In this document: positions 31,794 to 41,077 of the stretch, piece by piece
Numbering within the stretch: the stretch's first letter is position 1
How the letters are laid out: every line of letters starts with the position of its first letter
Origin: an uncultured Oscillospiraceae bacterium
GTDB lineage: Bacteria > Bacillota > Clostridia > Oscillospirales > Oscillospiraceae
Length of the DNA: 64,000 bases
Assembly (NCBI GenBank): GCA_934591895.1
Contig: CAKTPP010000001.1
Coordinates: 124,001 to 188,000 of the forward strand
Direction of reading: 5' to 3'
Translations under genes and position numbers: made by a program
The notes under the pieces: generated by a model
Databases searched by the model: none
What the model saw: the letters and a program-made list of their open reading frames with translations, nothing else
What the model was told of the DNA's origin: nothing

Positions 31794-33176
31794 ATGGAAT
31801 ACCGTCTGGAGCATGATACAATGGGGGAGGTGCGCGTGCCTGCCGACCGTTACTGGGGCGCGCAGACGCAGCGCAGCTTTGAAAACTTCCGCATCGGCAC
31901 CGAGAAGATACCGCCGGAGGTCATCCGTGCGTTCGCGGTCGTAAAGCTTGCCGCCGCGCGCGCGAACGCGCAGCTTGGCGTGCTCGATGCGCGCCGCGCC
32001 GGTGCGATCGAGTCTGCCTGCCACGAGATCCTTGACGGCTCGCTCGACGGGAACTTCCCGCTTGCCGTCTGGCAGACCGGCAGCGGCACGCAGACGAACA
32101 TGAACGTCAACGAGGTCATCGCTCACCGCGCCAATGCGCTGCTGGGGGAGACGCTCGTGCATCCGAACGATCACGTCAACTGCTCGCAGAGCTCGAACGA
32201 CACCTTCCCGACGGCGATGCACGTGGCCGCGCGCGTCGCGCTCGCCGAGCAGGTGCTGCCGGCGATCGACCGTCTGACGGCGACGCTCGAGCGTCTGAGC
32301 GCGGAGTATTGCGGCGTGGTGAAGATCGGCCGCACGCATCTGCAGGACGCCGTGCCGCTCACGCTCGGTCAGGAGATCAGCGGCTGGAGCGCCATGCTCG
32401 GGCATGACCGCGTCATGCTCACGCAGGCGTGCGGCGCGCTGCGCGAGCTTGCCCTCGGCGGCACGGCCGTCGGCACGGGGCTCAACGCGCCGGCGGCGTT
32501 CGGCGATCTGGCGGCGGCGGAGATCTCCGCCCTGCTCGGTTATGAATTCGAGTCTGCGCCGAACAAGTTCCACGCACTCACGAGCAAGGATCAGATGGTG
32601 TTCGCCCATGGTGCGCTCAAGGCGCTGGCGGCCGACCTGATGAAGATCGCAAACGACGTGCGCTGGCTCGCGTCCGGACCGCGCTGCGGCATCGGGGAGC
32701 TCATCATCCCGGCCAACGAGCCCGGCTCGTCGATCATGCCCGGCAAGGTCAACCCCACGCAGTGCGAGGCCGTCACGATGGTAGCCGTGCAGGTCATGGG
32801 CAACGACGCGGCCATCGGCTTTGCCGCCTCGCAGGGCAACTTCCAGCTCAACGTGTTCCTGCCTGTGACGATCTACAACTTCCTGCAGTCGGCGCGGCTG
32901 CTTGCAGATGTCATGGATTCGTTTGAGGCCAACTGCGTGCGCGGCATCCGCCCGAATTACGATGTCATCCGCGCGCATCTGGACGCCTCGCTCATGCTCG
33001 TCACGGCGCTCAACCCGCACATCGGCTATGAAAACGCGGCGCGCATCGCAAAGCACGCCCACGCCACCGGCCAGACGCTCAGGGCCGCGGCGGTGGAGCT
33101 CGGCCTGCTCACGGCCGAGGAGTTTGACGCATGGGTGCGCCCTGAGGATATGGTGCACCCGAAACAGGAGGACTGA
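31794..33176 (+). CDS. fumC: Class II fumarate hydratase
   Basis: The 460-residue enzyme interconverts fumarate and L-malate without an iron-sulfur cluster. Motifs: GSGTQTNMNVNEV, SSNDTFPTAMH, KIGRTHLQDAVP and the superfamily signature GSSIMPGKVNPTQCE (about 318-332). The length is normal. It lies 2 bases before the malic enzyme gene, so fumarate can be routed through malate to pyruvate by adjacent gene products. Confidence 0.95.
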   Translation: MEYRLEHDTMGEVRVPADRYWGAQTQRSFENFRIGTEKIPPEVIRAFAVVKLAAARANAQLGVLDARRAGAIESACHEILDGSLDGNFPLAVWQTGSGTQTNMNVNEVIAHRANALLGETLVHPNDHVNCSQSSNDTFPTAMHVAARVALAEQVLPAIDRLTATLERLSAEYCGVVKIGRTHLQDAVPLTLGQEISGWSAMLGHDRVMLTQACGALRELALGGTAVGTGLNAPAAFGDLAAAEISALLGYEFESAPNKFHALTSKDQMVFAHGALKALAADLMKIANDVRWLASGPRCGIGELIIPANEPGSSIMPGKVNPTQCEAVTMVAVQVMGNDAAIGFAASQGNFQLNVFLPVTIYNFLQSARLLADVMDSFEANCVRGIRPNYDVIRAHLDASLMLVTALNPHIGYENAARIAKHAHATGQTLRAAAVELGLLTAEEFDAWVRPEDMVHPKQED

Positions 33177-33178
33177 CT

Positions 33179-34354
33179 ATGGATTACGCAAAAGAATCGC
33201 TCTGGCTGCACGAGCAGTGGGGCGGCAAGATCGAAGTCAACGCCCGCGTGCCGGTCTCGACGAAGGACGACCTGTCGCTCGCGTATACGCCCGGCGTGGC
33301 GCAGCCGTGCCTGGAGATCCGGCGCGACCCGGACAAGAGCTATACGCTCACGCGCCGGCACAATCTCTGCGCCGTCATCACGGACGGCTCGGCCGTGCTC
33401 GGCCTCGGCGACATCGGACCCGAGGCGGGCATGCCCGTCATGGAGGGCAAGTGCGTGCTGTTCAAGGCGTTTGCGGATGTGGACGCGTTTCCGCTGTGCA
33501 TCCGCACGCAGGACGTGAACGAATTCGTGCGCACGGTGTACCTGCTCTCCGGCAGCTTCGGCGGCATCAATCTGGAGGACATCGCGGCGCCGCGCTGCTT
33601 TGAGATCGAGCGCAAGCTGAAAGAGCTGTGCGACATCCCGGTCTTTCACGACGATCAGCACGGCACGGCGATCATCACGCTCGCGGGGCTGACGAATGCG
33701 CTGCGCGTGGTCGGCAAGCGGCTGGAGGACGTGAAGATCGTCGTCTCCGGCGCGGGCGCGGCGGCGATCTCCATCAGCAGGCTGCTGCTGCGCGCCGGTG
33801 CGCGCGATGTGACGCTCTGCGACCGCAGGGGCGCGATCTATGCCGGCCGCGCCGAGAATATGAACTGGATCAAGACCGAGATGGCCGAGGTCACGAATCT
33901 CCACCGTCAGGCGGGGACGCTCGCCGATGTCGTGCGGGATGCGGACGTGTTCATCGGCGTGTCGCAGCCCGGCCTGCTGACGGGCGACATGGTGCGCACC
34001 ATGCACCGCGACGCCATCGTCTTTGCCTGTGCAAACCCCACGCCGGAGATCTTCCCCGACGAGGCCAAGGCCGCGGGCGCCGCCGTCGTCAGCACCGGCC
34101 GCAGCGACTATCCGAACCAGATCAACAACGTGCTGGCTTTCCCGGGCATCTTCCGCGGCGCGTTCGACGTGCGCGCATCCGACATCAACGAGCCCATGAA
34201 GCTCGCCGCCGCACACGCGCTCGCAGCGCTCATCACGCCCGAGGAGCTGTGCGCCGATTATATCATCCCCAAGGCGTTTGACCCGCGCGTCGGTCCGGCT
34301 GTGGCCGCGGCGGTGGCGCAGGCCGCGCGCGAGAGCGGCGTGGCGCGCATCTGA
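33179..34354 (+). CDS. Malic enzyme (malate dehydrogenase, oxaloacetate-decarboxylating)
   Basis: The 391-residue enzyme oxidatively decarboxylates malate to pyruvate. It shows SLAYTPGVAQPC, DGSAVLGLGDIGPEAGMPVM, FHDDQHGTAI (catalytic/metal region), a Rossmann segment VVSGAGAAAISISRLLL, and CANPTPEIFP. It is the short bacterial form without a phosphotransacetylase domain. NAD versus NADP preference is not decided. The gene is 33 bases upstream of mutS2. Confidence 0.93.
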   Translation: MDYAKESLWLHEQWGGKIEVNARVPVSTKDDLSLAYTPGVAQPCLEIRRDPDKSYTLTRRHNLCAVITDGSAVLGLGDIGPEAGMPVMEGKCVLFKAFADVDAFPLCIRTQDVNEFVRTVYLLSGSFGGINLEDIAAPRCFEIERKLKELCDIPVFHDDQHGTAIITLAGLTNALRVVGKRLEDVKIVVSGAGAAAISISRLLLRAGARDVTLCDRRGAIYAGRAENMNWIKTEMAEVTNLHRQAGTLADVVRDADVFIGVSQPGLLTGDMVRTMHRDAIVFACANPTPEIFPDEAKAAGAAVVSTGRSDYPNQINNVLAFPGIFRGAFDVRASDINEPMKLAAAHALAALITPEELCADYIIPKAFDPRVGPAVAAAVAQAARESGVARI

Positions 34355-34387
34355 ATCTGAATTTTTCCCCTGCAAAGGAGACACCCT

Positions 34388-36766
34388 ATGGATTCCTACG
34401 AAAAATCCCTGCAGACGCTTGAGCTGCCGTCCGTGCTGGCGCTGCTGGCGGCGCAGGCCGTGAGTGAGACGGCGCGCGCCAACGCCATGGCGCTGCGGCC
34501 GAGCGGCGACCGCGCCGTGGTGGAGACCCGCCTCGGCGAGACGAGCGCCGCCGCCGGCATGATGGTCGTCAAGGGCAGCCCGTCGTTTTCCGGCGTGAAG
34601 GACGTGCGCGCGGCGCTGCAGCGCGCGGACATGGGCGGCGCGCTCAACACGCGCGAGCTGCTGGATATCGCCGGTGTGCTGCAGGCGGCGCGCGCCGTGC
34701 GCGGCTACGGCACGGGCGACCGGCAGGACAAGACGTGCATCGACTACCTCTTCAGCGCGCTGCAGGCAAACCGCTATCTGGAGGAGAAGATCTTCACCTC
34801 CATCACCGGTGAGGACGAGATCGCCGACAGCGCGTCGGGCGAGCTTGCGTCCATCCGCCGCCTGATCCGCGCGGCGAGTGCGCGCGTGCACGATGCGCTG
34901 CAGAAGATCATCTCCTCACCGAGCTATGCCAAGGCGCTGCAGGAGCCGATCATCACCACGCGCTCCGAGCGCTACGTCGTGCCGGTCAAGGCCGAGCACA
35001 AGGGCGCCGTGCCCGGCCTCGTGCACGATGTGTCGGCCTCCGGCGCGACGCTGTTCATCGAGCCGATGGCCGCCGTGAAGGCGAACAACGAGCTGCGCGA
35101 GCTGCGTGCGCGCGAAAAGACCGAGATCGAGCGCATCCTGGCCGAGCTCTCGGCGGAGTGCGCGGCGCACCGCGAGGACATCTCGAGCGACTTTGACGTG
35201 CTCGTGCGCCTTGATCTCATCTTTGCCAAGGCAAAGCTTGCCTACCAGCTTGACGCGGTCGCGCCCGCGCTCACGGATAAGCAGCTCTCGCTGCGCCGCG
35301 CGCGCCATCCGCTGCTGCCGAAGGATACCGCCGTGCCGATCGACGTGGCGCTCGGCGGCGAGTTTGACACGCTCGTCATCACCGGCCCGAATACCGGCGG
35401 CAAGACCGTCACGCTCAAGACTATCGGTCTGCTCTCGGCGATGACGCAGTGCGGCCTGCACATCCCGTGTGCCGACGGCAGCACCATGCCCGTGTTCGAC
35501 GAGATCATGGCCGACATCGGCGACGAGCAGAGCATCGAGCAGTCGCTGTCCACGTTCTCGGCGCACATGACCAACACCGTGCGTATGCTGCAGGCGTGCG
35601 ATGAGCGCTCGCTGCTGCTCTTTGACGAGCTCGGCGCGGGCACGGATCCGACCGAGGGCGCGGCGCTGGCCATCGCCATCATCGAGCACGCGCGCAGACG
35701 CGGCGCGCTCATCGCCGCCACGACGCACTATACCGAGCTCAAGGTCTACGCCACGACGCAGCCCGGCGTCATGAACGCCTCGTGCGAGTTTGACGTGGAT
35801 TCCCTGCGCCCGACGTACCACCTGCTGATCGGCATCCCCGGCAAGTCGAATGCCTTCGCCATCTCCGAGCGGCTGGGCCTGCCGGAGGAGATCATCAGCG
35901 ACGCGCGCAGCCGCGTGAGCACCGAGAGCGCGAGCATGGAGGCCACCATCGAAAAGCTTGAGCAGGTGCGCCAGCTCATGGAGCGCGACCGCGCCGAGGC
36001 AGCCCGTCAGCTGCGCGTCGCGGAGGACGACCGCCGCAAGGCCGAGCGCATGAAGGCGGAGCTGTCCGTGCGGCTGGAGAAGGCGGACGAGAAGGCGCGC
36101 CGCGACGCCGAGCGCATCATCGGCGATGCGCGCCGGACGGCGGACGAGGTGATGCGCGAGCTGGACGAGCTGCGCAGGATGGAGAAAACGGACGCAGACC
36201 ACCACCGCGCCAACGACGCCCGTGCCGCGCTGCGCCGCAAGCTCAACACCGCCGAGGATGCGGCCGCCGCAGCGGCGCATCCGCAGATACAGGAGAAAAA
36301 AGTCTCCGCGCGCCCGGTGCGCGTGGGCGACACCGTGCAGCTGCGCAAAATGGGCGACATCAAGGCGACCGTTACGGCCGTCTCCGCCGACCGGACGCTG
36401 AGCCTGCGCGCGGGCATCATGAACGTGACCGCCAAGGAGCAGGACGTCTATCTGCTTGAAAACGAGAAGCCGGAGGCAGAGAAGTTTGCCACCGCGCATG
36501 CGGCGAGCCTGCGCAGCGTGGCAGCCGAGTCCGAGATCGACCTGCGCGGCATGGACAGCATGGAGGCCGTCGCCGCGACCGAGCGCTTCCTCGACAACGC
36601 CGTCATGGCCAAGCTCGAGAAGGTCACGATCATCCACGGCAAGGGCACCGGCGCGCTGCGCGCCGCCGTGCAGCAGTCGCTGCGCAGGAACAAGGCTGTC
36701 AAGTCCTATCGTCTTGGCCGCTACGGCGAGGGAGAGAGCGGCGTGACCGTTGTCGAACTGAAATAA
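34388..36766 (+). CDS. mutS2: Endonuclease MutS2 / ribosome-rescue ATPase
   Basis: The 792-residue protein has a core/clamp region (to about 300), an ATPase domain with Walker A GPNTGGKTV, and Walker B LLLFDELGAGTDPTEGAAL. A long coiled coil follows (about 515-620), then a KOW-like segment (VRVGDTVQLRKMGD) and a C-terminal Smr domain (EIDLRGMDS and HGKGTGALR). MutS2/RqcU acts in collided-ribosome handling and anti-recombination. The expected length and domain order are intact. A good AAGGAG precedes the ATG. No clear terminator follows. Confidence 0.95.
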   Translation: MDSYEKSLQTLELPSVLALLAAQAVSETARANAMALRPSGDRAVVETRLGETSAAAGMMVVKGSPSFSGVKDVRAALQRADMGGALNTRELLDIAGVLQAARAVRGYGTGDRQDKTCIDYLFSALQANRYLEEKIFTSITGEDEIADSASGELASIRRLIRAASARVHDALQKIISSPSYAKALQEPIITTRSERYVVPVKAEHKGAVPGLVHDVSASGATLFIEPMAAVKANNELRELRAREKTEIERILAELSAECAAHREDISSDFDVLVRLDLIFAKAKLAYQLDAVAPALTDKQLSLRRARHPLLPKDTAVPIDVALGGEFDTLVITGPNTGGKTVTLKTIGLLSAMTQCGLHIPCADGSTMPVFDEIMADIGDEQSIEQSLSTFSAHMTNTVRMLQACDERSLLLFDELGAGTDPTEGAALAIAIIEHARRRGALIAATTHYTELKVYATTQPGVMNASCEFDVDSLRPTYHLLIGIPGKSNAFAISERLGLPEEIISDARSRVSTESASMEATIEKLEQVRQLMERDRAEAARQLRVAEDDRRKAERMKAELSVRLEKADEKARRDAERIIGDARRTADEVMRELDELRRMEKTDADHHRANDARAALRRKLNTAEDAAAAAAHPQIQEKKVSARPVRVGDTVQLRKMGDIKATVTAVSADRTLSLRAGIMNVTAKEQDVYLLENEKPEAEKFATAHAASLRSVAAESEIDLRGMDSMEAVAATERFLDNAVMAKLEKVTIIHGKGTGALRAAVQQSLRRNKAVKSYRLGRYGEGESGVTVVELK

Positions 36767-36823
36767 AAACGGAAAAAACCGGCGAAAAAACGCTGTGCAA
36801 AGCAACGAAAAACCGAAAACCGG

Positions 36824-36852
36824 TTGACGATGCAGGGCGTTTTTGATAAGAT
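36824..36852 (+). promoter_or_regulatory. Promoter of the HPr-family gene
   Basis: TTGACG (36824-36829) and TAAGAT (36847-36852), 17-base spacer, 36 bases before the start codon. Confidence 0.8.
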
Positions 36853-36888
36853 AAAACAAGCATAATTGTGCATAAGGAGTGGAGATAA

Positions 36889-37152
36889 ATGATCACGAAA
36901 GAAGCAGTCATCAACAACCAGGTGGGACTCCATGCACGGCCCGCGACCTTCTTCATCCAGAAGGCGAATGAGTTCAAGAGCAGCATCTGGATCGAAAAAG
37001 ACGAGAGACGCGTCAATGCCAAGAGCCTTCTCGGCGTCTTGTCGCTCGGCATCGTCAAGGGCACGACGGTCACCCTCGTGGCGGACGGCGCAGACGAGCA
37101 GGAAGCGATCGATACCCTGACGGCGCTGATCAATTCCGATTTCTCCGAGTGA
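36889..37152 (+). CDS. ptsH: HPr family phosphocarrier protein
   Basis: The 87-residue protein keeps both regulatory sites: the phosphorylatable His in GLHARPATFF (about residue 16) and the HPr-kinase Ser in NAKSLLGVLSLGI (about residue 47). It therefore looks like a functional HPr rather than a Crh, which lacks the His. No EI or EII gene is in the window. It has its own promoter and terminator, so it is expressed alone. Confidence 0.9.
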   Translation: MITKEAVINNQVGLHARPATFFIQKANEFKSSIWIEKDERRVNAKSLLGVLSLGIVKGTTVTLVADGADEQEAIDTLTALINSDFSE

Positions 37153-37171
37153 ACCCGACAACATGAAACCG

Positions 37172-37205
37172 AAACAGGGGCGTGTCTGCAGCACGCCCCT
37201 GTTTT
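37172..37205 (+). terminator. Terminator after the HPr gene
   Basis: A perfect 13-bp inverted repeat (AAACAGGGGCGTG, 7-base loop) running into T4. Confidence 0.88.
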
Positions 37206-37242
37206 CCTGATTGCAGATTTTTCGCTACGGCAGGAGATCGCT

Positions 37243-39075
37243 ATGGAAAAACTCCGACCCGAACAGCTGCGCGAAAAGGCCAATATGCTCCCGCTGCTGC
37301 CGGGCGTGTACATCATGCTCGACGAGCACGGCGAGGTCATCTACATCGGCAAGGCGAAAGCGCTCAAAAACCGCGTCACAAGCTATTTTCGCGGCGAGCA
37401 TCTGCCGAAGGTGGCGGCCATGGTCGCGCACGTTGCGGATTTCAATGTCATCGTCGTGCAGTCCGAGTTCGAGGCGCTCGTGCTCGAAAACTCGCTCATC
37501 AAGCTGCACAAGCCAAAATACAACATCCTGCTCAAGGACGACAAGGGCTATCCCTTCGTGCGCCTGGATGTGACGCAGCCGTATCCGACGTTTTCCCTCG
37601 TCAACCGCACGGAAAAAGACGGCGCAAAATACTTCGGCCCCTACGGCGGGCGGAGCATGACGGCGGAGATCATCGACACCGTCTGCAAGACGCTGCGCCT
37701 GCCGACGTGCACGCGCCGCTTCCCGCGCGACATCGGGCGCGGCCGCCCGTGCCTGAATTACCACATGGGCACCTGCGCAGGCTATTGCCTGAAGGACGTC
37801 ACGCGCGCGGAGTACCTGCAGGCCATCCGCGAGGCGGAGATGATCCTCGACGGCCGCACGGCGGAGCTGACCGCCGAGCTGACCGAGCGGATGCAGGCCG
37901 CGGCCGCGGCGCTGCGGTTTGAATATGCGGCGTCGCTGCGCGACCGGCTGCGCGCCATCGAGGGGCTGAAAAACCACCAGCGCGTTATCGCCACGGCCTA
38001 TGCCGACACGGACGCCGTCGGCTTTGCGCGCGGCGCGAAGTGCTGCTTCACCGTGCTGCACTTTACCGACGGCAGCCTCACGGACAAGGATAAGTCCTTC
38101 CTTGACGAGCCGATGGAGCCCGACGGCGAGGCGCTTGCCGCGCTCGTGCAGCAGTATTATGAGAGCCGCGGCGTGTATCCGCGGCAGGTGCTGCTGCCGT
38201 GCCCGCTCGAGGGGCAGGATGCGCTCGAGCAGCTGCTCACCGGGGCGGCGGGGCATAAGGTCACGCTCGCCGTGCCGCAGCGCGGCGACAAGTGCCGCCT
38301 GACGGAGATGGCGGCCAAAAACGCGCGCGAGGAGATCCTCATCGCCACGACGAAGGCACAGCGCAGCCTCAAGACGCTCGAATGGCTGCAGCGCGCGCTC
38401 GAGCTCGACGCACCGCCCGAGCGCATCGAGGCATTTGATATTTCCAACCTCGGCGACAGCGGCATCGTCGCCGGCATGACCGTGTTTCAGCACGGCCGGC
38501 CGCGCAAGTCCGACTATCGGAAGTTTCGCATCCGCACGACGGACGGACAAAACGACTACGGCGCCATGCACGAGGCGCTCACGCGCCGCTTTCAGCATTA
38601 TCTTGACGGCGACCCGGGCTTTTGCCCGCTGCCGGATCTGCTGCTCATCGACGGCGGCGCGGAGCACGCGGCCGTTGCACAGGCGGTGCTCGACGGCTTC
38701 GGGCTGTCCGTGCCGGTGTTCGGCATGGTCAAGGACGACCGCCACCGCACGCGCGCGCTCATCACGTCCGGCGGGCACGAGATCGGCATCGCCGCCAACC
38801 CCGCGGTCTTTTCCTTCATCGGCACGATCCAGGAGGAGACGCACCGCTTTTCCATCGACTATCAGCGCCGGCTGCGGCGCGAGAGCCTTGCGTCCGAGCT
38901 CGATCAGATCCCCGGCGTGGGCGAGAAGCGGCGCAATGCGCTGCTGCGCGAATTCCGCAGCGTCAAGGCCATCCGCGCGGCGTCGTATGAGGCGCTGTGC
39001 GCGGCCGTTCCGGCGGGCGTCGCCCGCGCGGTTTACGATCACTATCACCCGAAAGGAGAATCGCCATGCGTGTGA
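37243..39075 (+). CDS. uvrC: Excinuclease ABC subunit C
   Basis: The 610-residue nucleotide-excision-repair nuclease. It has a GIY-YIG domain at the N-terminus (LPGVYIMLDEHGEVIYIGKA), a Cys-rich segment around residue 165, a UVR motif (about 200-235), an RNase H-like endonuclease domain (EAFDISNLGDSGIVAGMTVF, LLIDGG) and C-terminal helix-hairpin-helix motifs (IPGVGEKRRNALL). Normal length. No separate promoter could be read in the 37 bases after the HPr terminator. It overlaps rsmD. Confidence 0.95.
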   Translation: MEKLRPEQLREKANMLPLLPGVYIMLDEHGEVIYIGKAKALKNRVTSYFRGEHLPKVAAMVAHVADFNVIVVQSEFEALVLENSLIKLHKPKYNILLKDDKGYPFVRLDVTQPYPTFSLVNRTEKDGAKYFGPYGGRSMTAEIIDTVCKTLRLPTCTRRFPRDIGRGRPCLNYHMGTCAGYCLKDVTRAEYLQAIREAEMILDGRTAELTAELTERMQAAAAALRFEYAASLRDRLRAIEGLKNHQRVIATAYADTDAVGFARGAKCCFTVLHFTDGSLTDKDKSFLDEPMEPDGEALAALVQQYYESRGVYPRQVLLPCPLEGQDALEQLLTGAAGHKVTLAVPQRGDKCRLTEMAAKNAREEILIATTKAQRSLKTLEWLQRALELDAPPERIEAFDISNLGDSGIVAGMTVFQHGRPRKSDYRKFRIRTTDGQNDYGAMHEALTRRFQHYLDGDPGFCPLPDLLLIDGGAEHAAVAQAVLDGFGLSVPVFGMVKDDRHRTRALITSGGHEIGIAANPAVFSFIGTIQEETHRFSIDYQRRLRRESLASELDQIPGVGEKRRNALLREFRSVKAIRAASYEALCAAVPAGVARAVYDHYHPKGESPCV

Positions 39076-39608
39076 TCACAGGTACGGCGCGCGGCCGCAG
39101 GCTGCGTGAGCCGGAGGGGATGGCTTCCCGCCCCACGACCGATAATGTCAAGGAGTCCATGTTCAACCTCATTCAGTTCGACATCGAGGGGCGGCGCGTG
39201 CTCGACCTCTTTGCCGGCACCGGTCAGCTCGGCATTGAGGCGCTCAGCCGCGGCGCGCGCAGCGCCGTGTTCGTCGATGAGAGCCGCGCGGCCGTGCAGC
39301 TCGTGCGCACCAATCTTGCGCACTGCCGCCTGCAGGGCGACGTGGTGCAGGGCGAGGCGCTCGGCTACCTGCGCACGTGCGGAAAATTCGACCTGATCTT
39401 TCTCGATCCGCCGTATGATACGGGATTACTTGACAAAGCACTTGCAAATGTTGTACAGTTTGATATATTAGCTGAGGGCGGCATCATCGTGTGTGAAAGC
39501 CGCCGCGAAAAGGAGCTGCCGCAGCTTCCTCAGCCATATTATCTGCTTACGGAGCGCAGCTACGGCAAAATCAAGCTTACGCTCTACGGAAAGGGAACCC
39601 ACGCATGA
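39066..39608 (+). CDS. rsmD: 16S rRNA (guanine966-N2)-methyltransferase
   Basis: The 180-residue class I methyltransferase shows MRVITGTARGRRL at the start, the SAM motif LDLFAGTGQLGIEAL, and the catalytic FLDPPYD. The ATG at 39066 follows GAAAGGAG within the end of uvrC. It overlaps coaD by 4 bases; the rsmD-coaD pair is a very common arrangement. Confidence 0.95.
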   Translation: MRVITGTARGRRLREPEGMASRPTTDNVKESMFNLIQFDIEGRRVLDLFAGTGQLGIEALSRGARSAVFVDESRAAVQLVRTNLAHCRLQGDVVQGEALGYLRTCGKFDLIFLDPPYDTGLLDKALANVVQFDILAEGGIIVCESRREKELPQLPQPYYLLTERSYGKIKLTLYGKGTHA

Positions 39609-40096
39609 AAACAGCGATTTACCCCGGCAGCTTTGACCCCATCACCCTCGGTCACCTGAACATCATCCGCCGCACGTCCACGATTTTTGACCGCGTTGTC
39701 GTGTGCATCATGCCCAACGCGGGGAAAATCCACCCCATGTTCACGCGCGAGGAGCGGGTGGAGCTGGCACGCCGCGTCGTCAGCCGCTTCCCGAATGTGG
39801 AGGTCGATACGTTCGACGGCCTGCTCGCCGAGTATGCCAAGACCTTCCCGGACGGGGCGGTGATCGTCAAGGGGCTGCGCGCCAACACGGACTTTGAAAA
39901 CGAATTCCAGATGGCGCTCATCAATCAGAAGATCAATCCGGAGCTCGATACCATGTTCCTGACGGCCAGCCAGAAGTACACGTTTCTCAGCTCGTCGGTC
40001 GTCAAGGAGCTCGCCGGTTACGGGGCGGATCTGACGCCGTTCGTACCGTGTGAGATCATTGAGGACGTGCATGCGCGCGCTGCGCGCAGCGAATGA
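39605..40096 (+). CDS. coaD: Phosphopantetheine adenylyltransferase
   Basis: The 163-residue hexameric enzyme makes dephospho-CoA from ATP and 4'-phosphopantetheine. It shows YPGSFDPITLGHLNII (nucleotidyltransferase HxGH as LGH), VKGLRANTDFENEFQMA, and FLSSSVVKELA. Complete, with the normal length. Confidence 0.96.
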   Translation: MKTAIYPGSFDPITLGHLNIIRRTSTIFDRVVVCIMPNAGKIHPMFTREERVELARRVVSRFPNVEVDTFDGLLAEYAKTFPDGAVIVKGLRANTDFENEFQMALINQKINPELDTMFLTASQKYTFLSSSVVKELAGYGADLTPFVPCEIIEDVHARAARSE

Positions 40097-40153
40097 TCGG
40101 ATCCGGAAAGTTTTGACCGGCTCTGCCGGAAACACGCTTTGGGAGGAAACAAA

Positions 40154-40708
40154 ATGGACAACGAAGTCATGGAACTGATCGACCAGCTTTATACCATGGT
40201 GTCGGAGGCATGGGGCGTGCCGCTCGGCAACGAAAAGTGCATCGTCGAGCGCGACCAGGTTCTCGAGATCCTCGACGAGATCAAGACCGCCATGCCGGTC
40301 GAGCTTTCCGAGGCGAAGCGTCTGGTCTCCGCCCGCGACGAATTCATCAACAACGCCAAGCGCGAGGCAGAGGGCATCCGCAATCAGGCGGAGGAGCGTG
40401 CCCGCGCGCTCGTGAACGATCAGGAGATCGTGCGCATCGCAAGAGCGCGCAGCAACGAGATGCTTGCCTCCACGCAGGCCAAGGCCGATGCACTGCGTCA
40501 GGCCTCGAGCCAGTTTTGCGTGGATGCGCTGCGCCGCACGGAGGAGGCCATCTCCACTGCGCTCGGCAACGTGCAGCAGGCGCACGCCGCGTTTCAGGGC
40601 GTCGCCGGCAGCGCGGCCGCGCCTGCAGCGCCCGCCGCAGCACCCGCTGCGCGTCAGCCCGAGATCCACTTTGAGGACGATGCGCCGCTGGATGAGGAAG
40701 TCAACTGA
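40154..40708 (+). CDS. Coiled-coil protein, ATP synthase subunit b-like, next to coaD
   Basis: The 184-residue acidic, largely helical protein has a central coiled coil (about 55-140) that resembles the stalk of F-type ATPase b subunits (NNAKREAEGIRNQAEERARA). There is no membrane segment and no ATPase gene nearby. The C-terminus is an Ala/Pro-rich linker (AAAPAAPAAAPAA) ending in an acidic tail. The ATG at 40154 follows GGGAGG. Homologues next to coaD are common in Clostridia; the role is unknown, possibly a scaffold. Confidence 0.75.
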   Translation: MDNEVMELIDQLYTMVSEAWGVPLGNEKCIVERDQVLEILDEIKTAMPVELSEAKRLVSARDEFINNAKREAEGIRNQAEERARALVNDQEIVRIARARSNEMLASTQAKADALRQASSQFCVDALRRTEEAISTALGNVQQAHAAFQGVAGSAAAPAAPAAAPAARQPEIHFEDDAPLDEEVN

Positions 40709-40731
40709 CTGCCGTTTAACCGAACACCTGC

Positions 40732-40761
40732 ACCGCCGCCGGAGCCTCCGGCGGCGGTTTT
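40732..40761 (+). terminator. Terminator after the coaD-linked coiled-coil gene
   Basis: A 12-bp perfect inverted repeat (ACCGCCGCCGGA, GCC loop) followed by T4. The gap 40709-41077 (369 bases) holds this terminator, a second stem-loop at 40827, the dcw promoter and the mraZ leader. Confidence 0.88.
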
Positions 40762-40826
40762 GCGTTTTGCCGAAAATTTTTCCCGCATCGCGCGCTCCCG
40801 ATACTCCCGGCGGACGTTTTTTCCCG

Positions 40827-40855
40827 AAAAGGCGGCACATCTTGTGCCGCCTTTT
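40827..40855. terminator. Second stem-loop upstream of the dcw cluster
   Basis: AAAAGGCGGCACA with a TCT loop and perfect 13-bp complement, flanked by A and T tracts on both sides. It works as a back-up or bidirectional terminator isolating the dcw operon. Confidence 0.8.
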
Positions 40856-40954
40856 CCTTTTTCCGGCGCAAAACGCAAAGCCTTGTGACCGGGAAAACAA
40901 CGGGCGAATCGCCAGAAATGTCGAAAATTTCAAGAATTGGGCGGGAATTTCTCC

Positions 40955-40983
40955 TTGCAATTTTTCCGTCTTGCCACTATAAT
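40955..40983 (+). promoter_or_regulatory. Promoter of the mraZ/dcw operon
   Basis: TTGCAA (40955-40960) and TATAAT (40978-40983), 17-base spacer, about 95 bases before the mraZ start codon. Confidence 0.82.
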
Positions 40984-40994
40984 GGGGATACCGT

Positions 40995-41031
40995 GTGGGG
41001 TGAAGTGGTTTAAAAGGGCGCAAAACCCCAC
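40995..41031 (+). promoter_or_regulatory. Candidate MraZ operator repeats and leader hairpin
   Basis: GTGGGG (40995) and GTGGTT (41005) repeat with a 10-base period, the spacing of the TGGG-type direct repeats bound by MraZ. A weaker ATGGGG lies at 40982. The first repeat can also pair with ACCCCAC (41025-41031) in RNA. Position just after the transcription start fits MraZ autorepression. Confidence 0.55.
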
Positions 41032-41077
41032 GCAAGAGGTGCGCAGGTGCACGATTTCGGAGAAGGGGGGATGCAGC

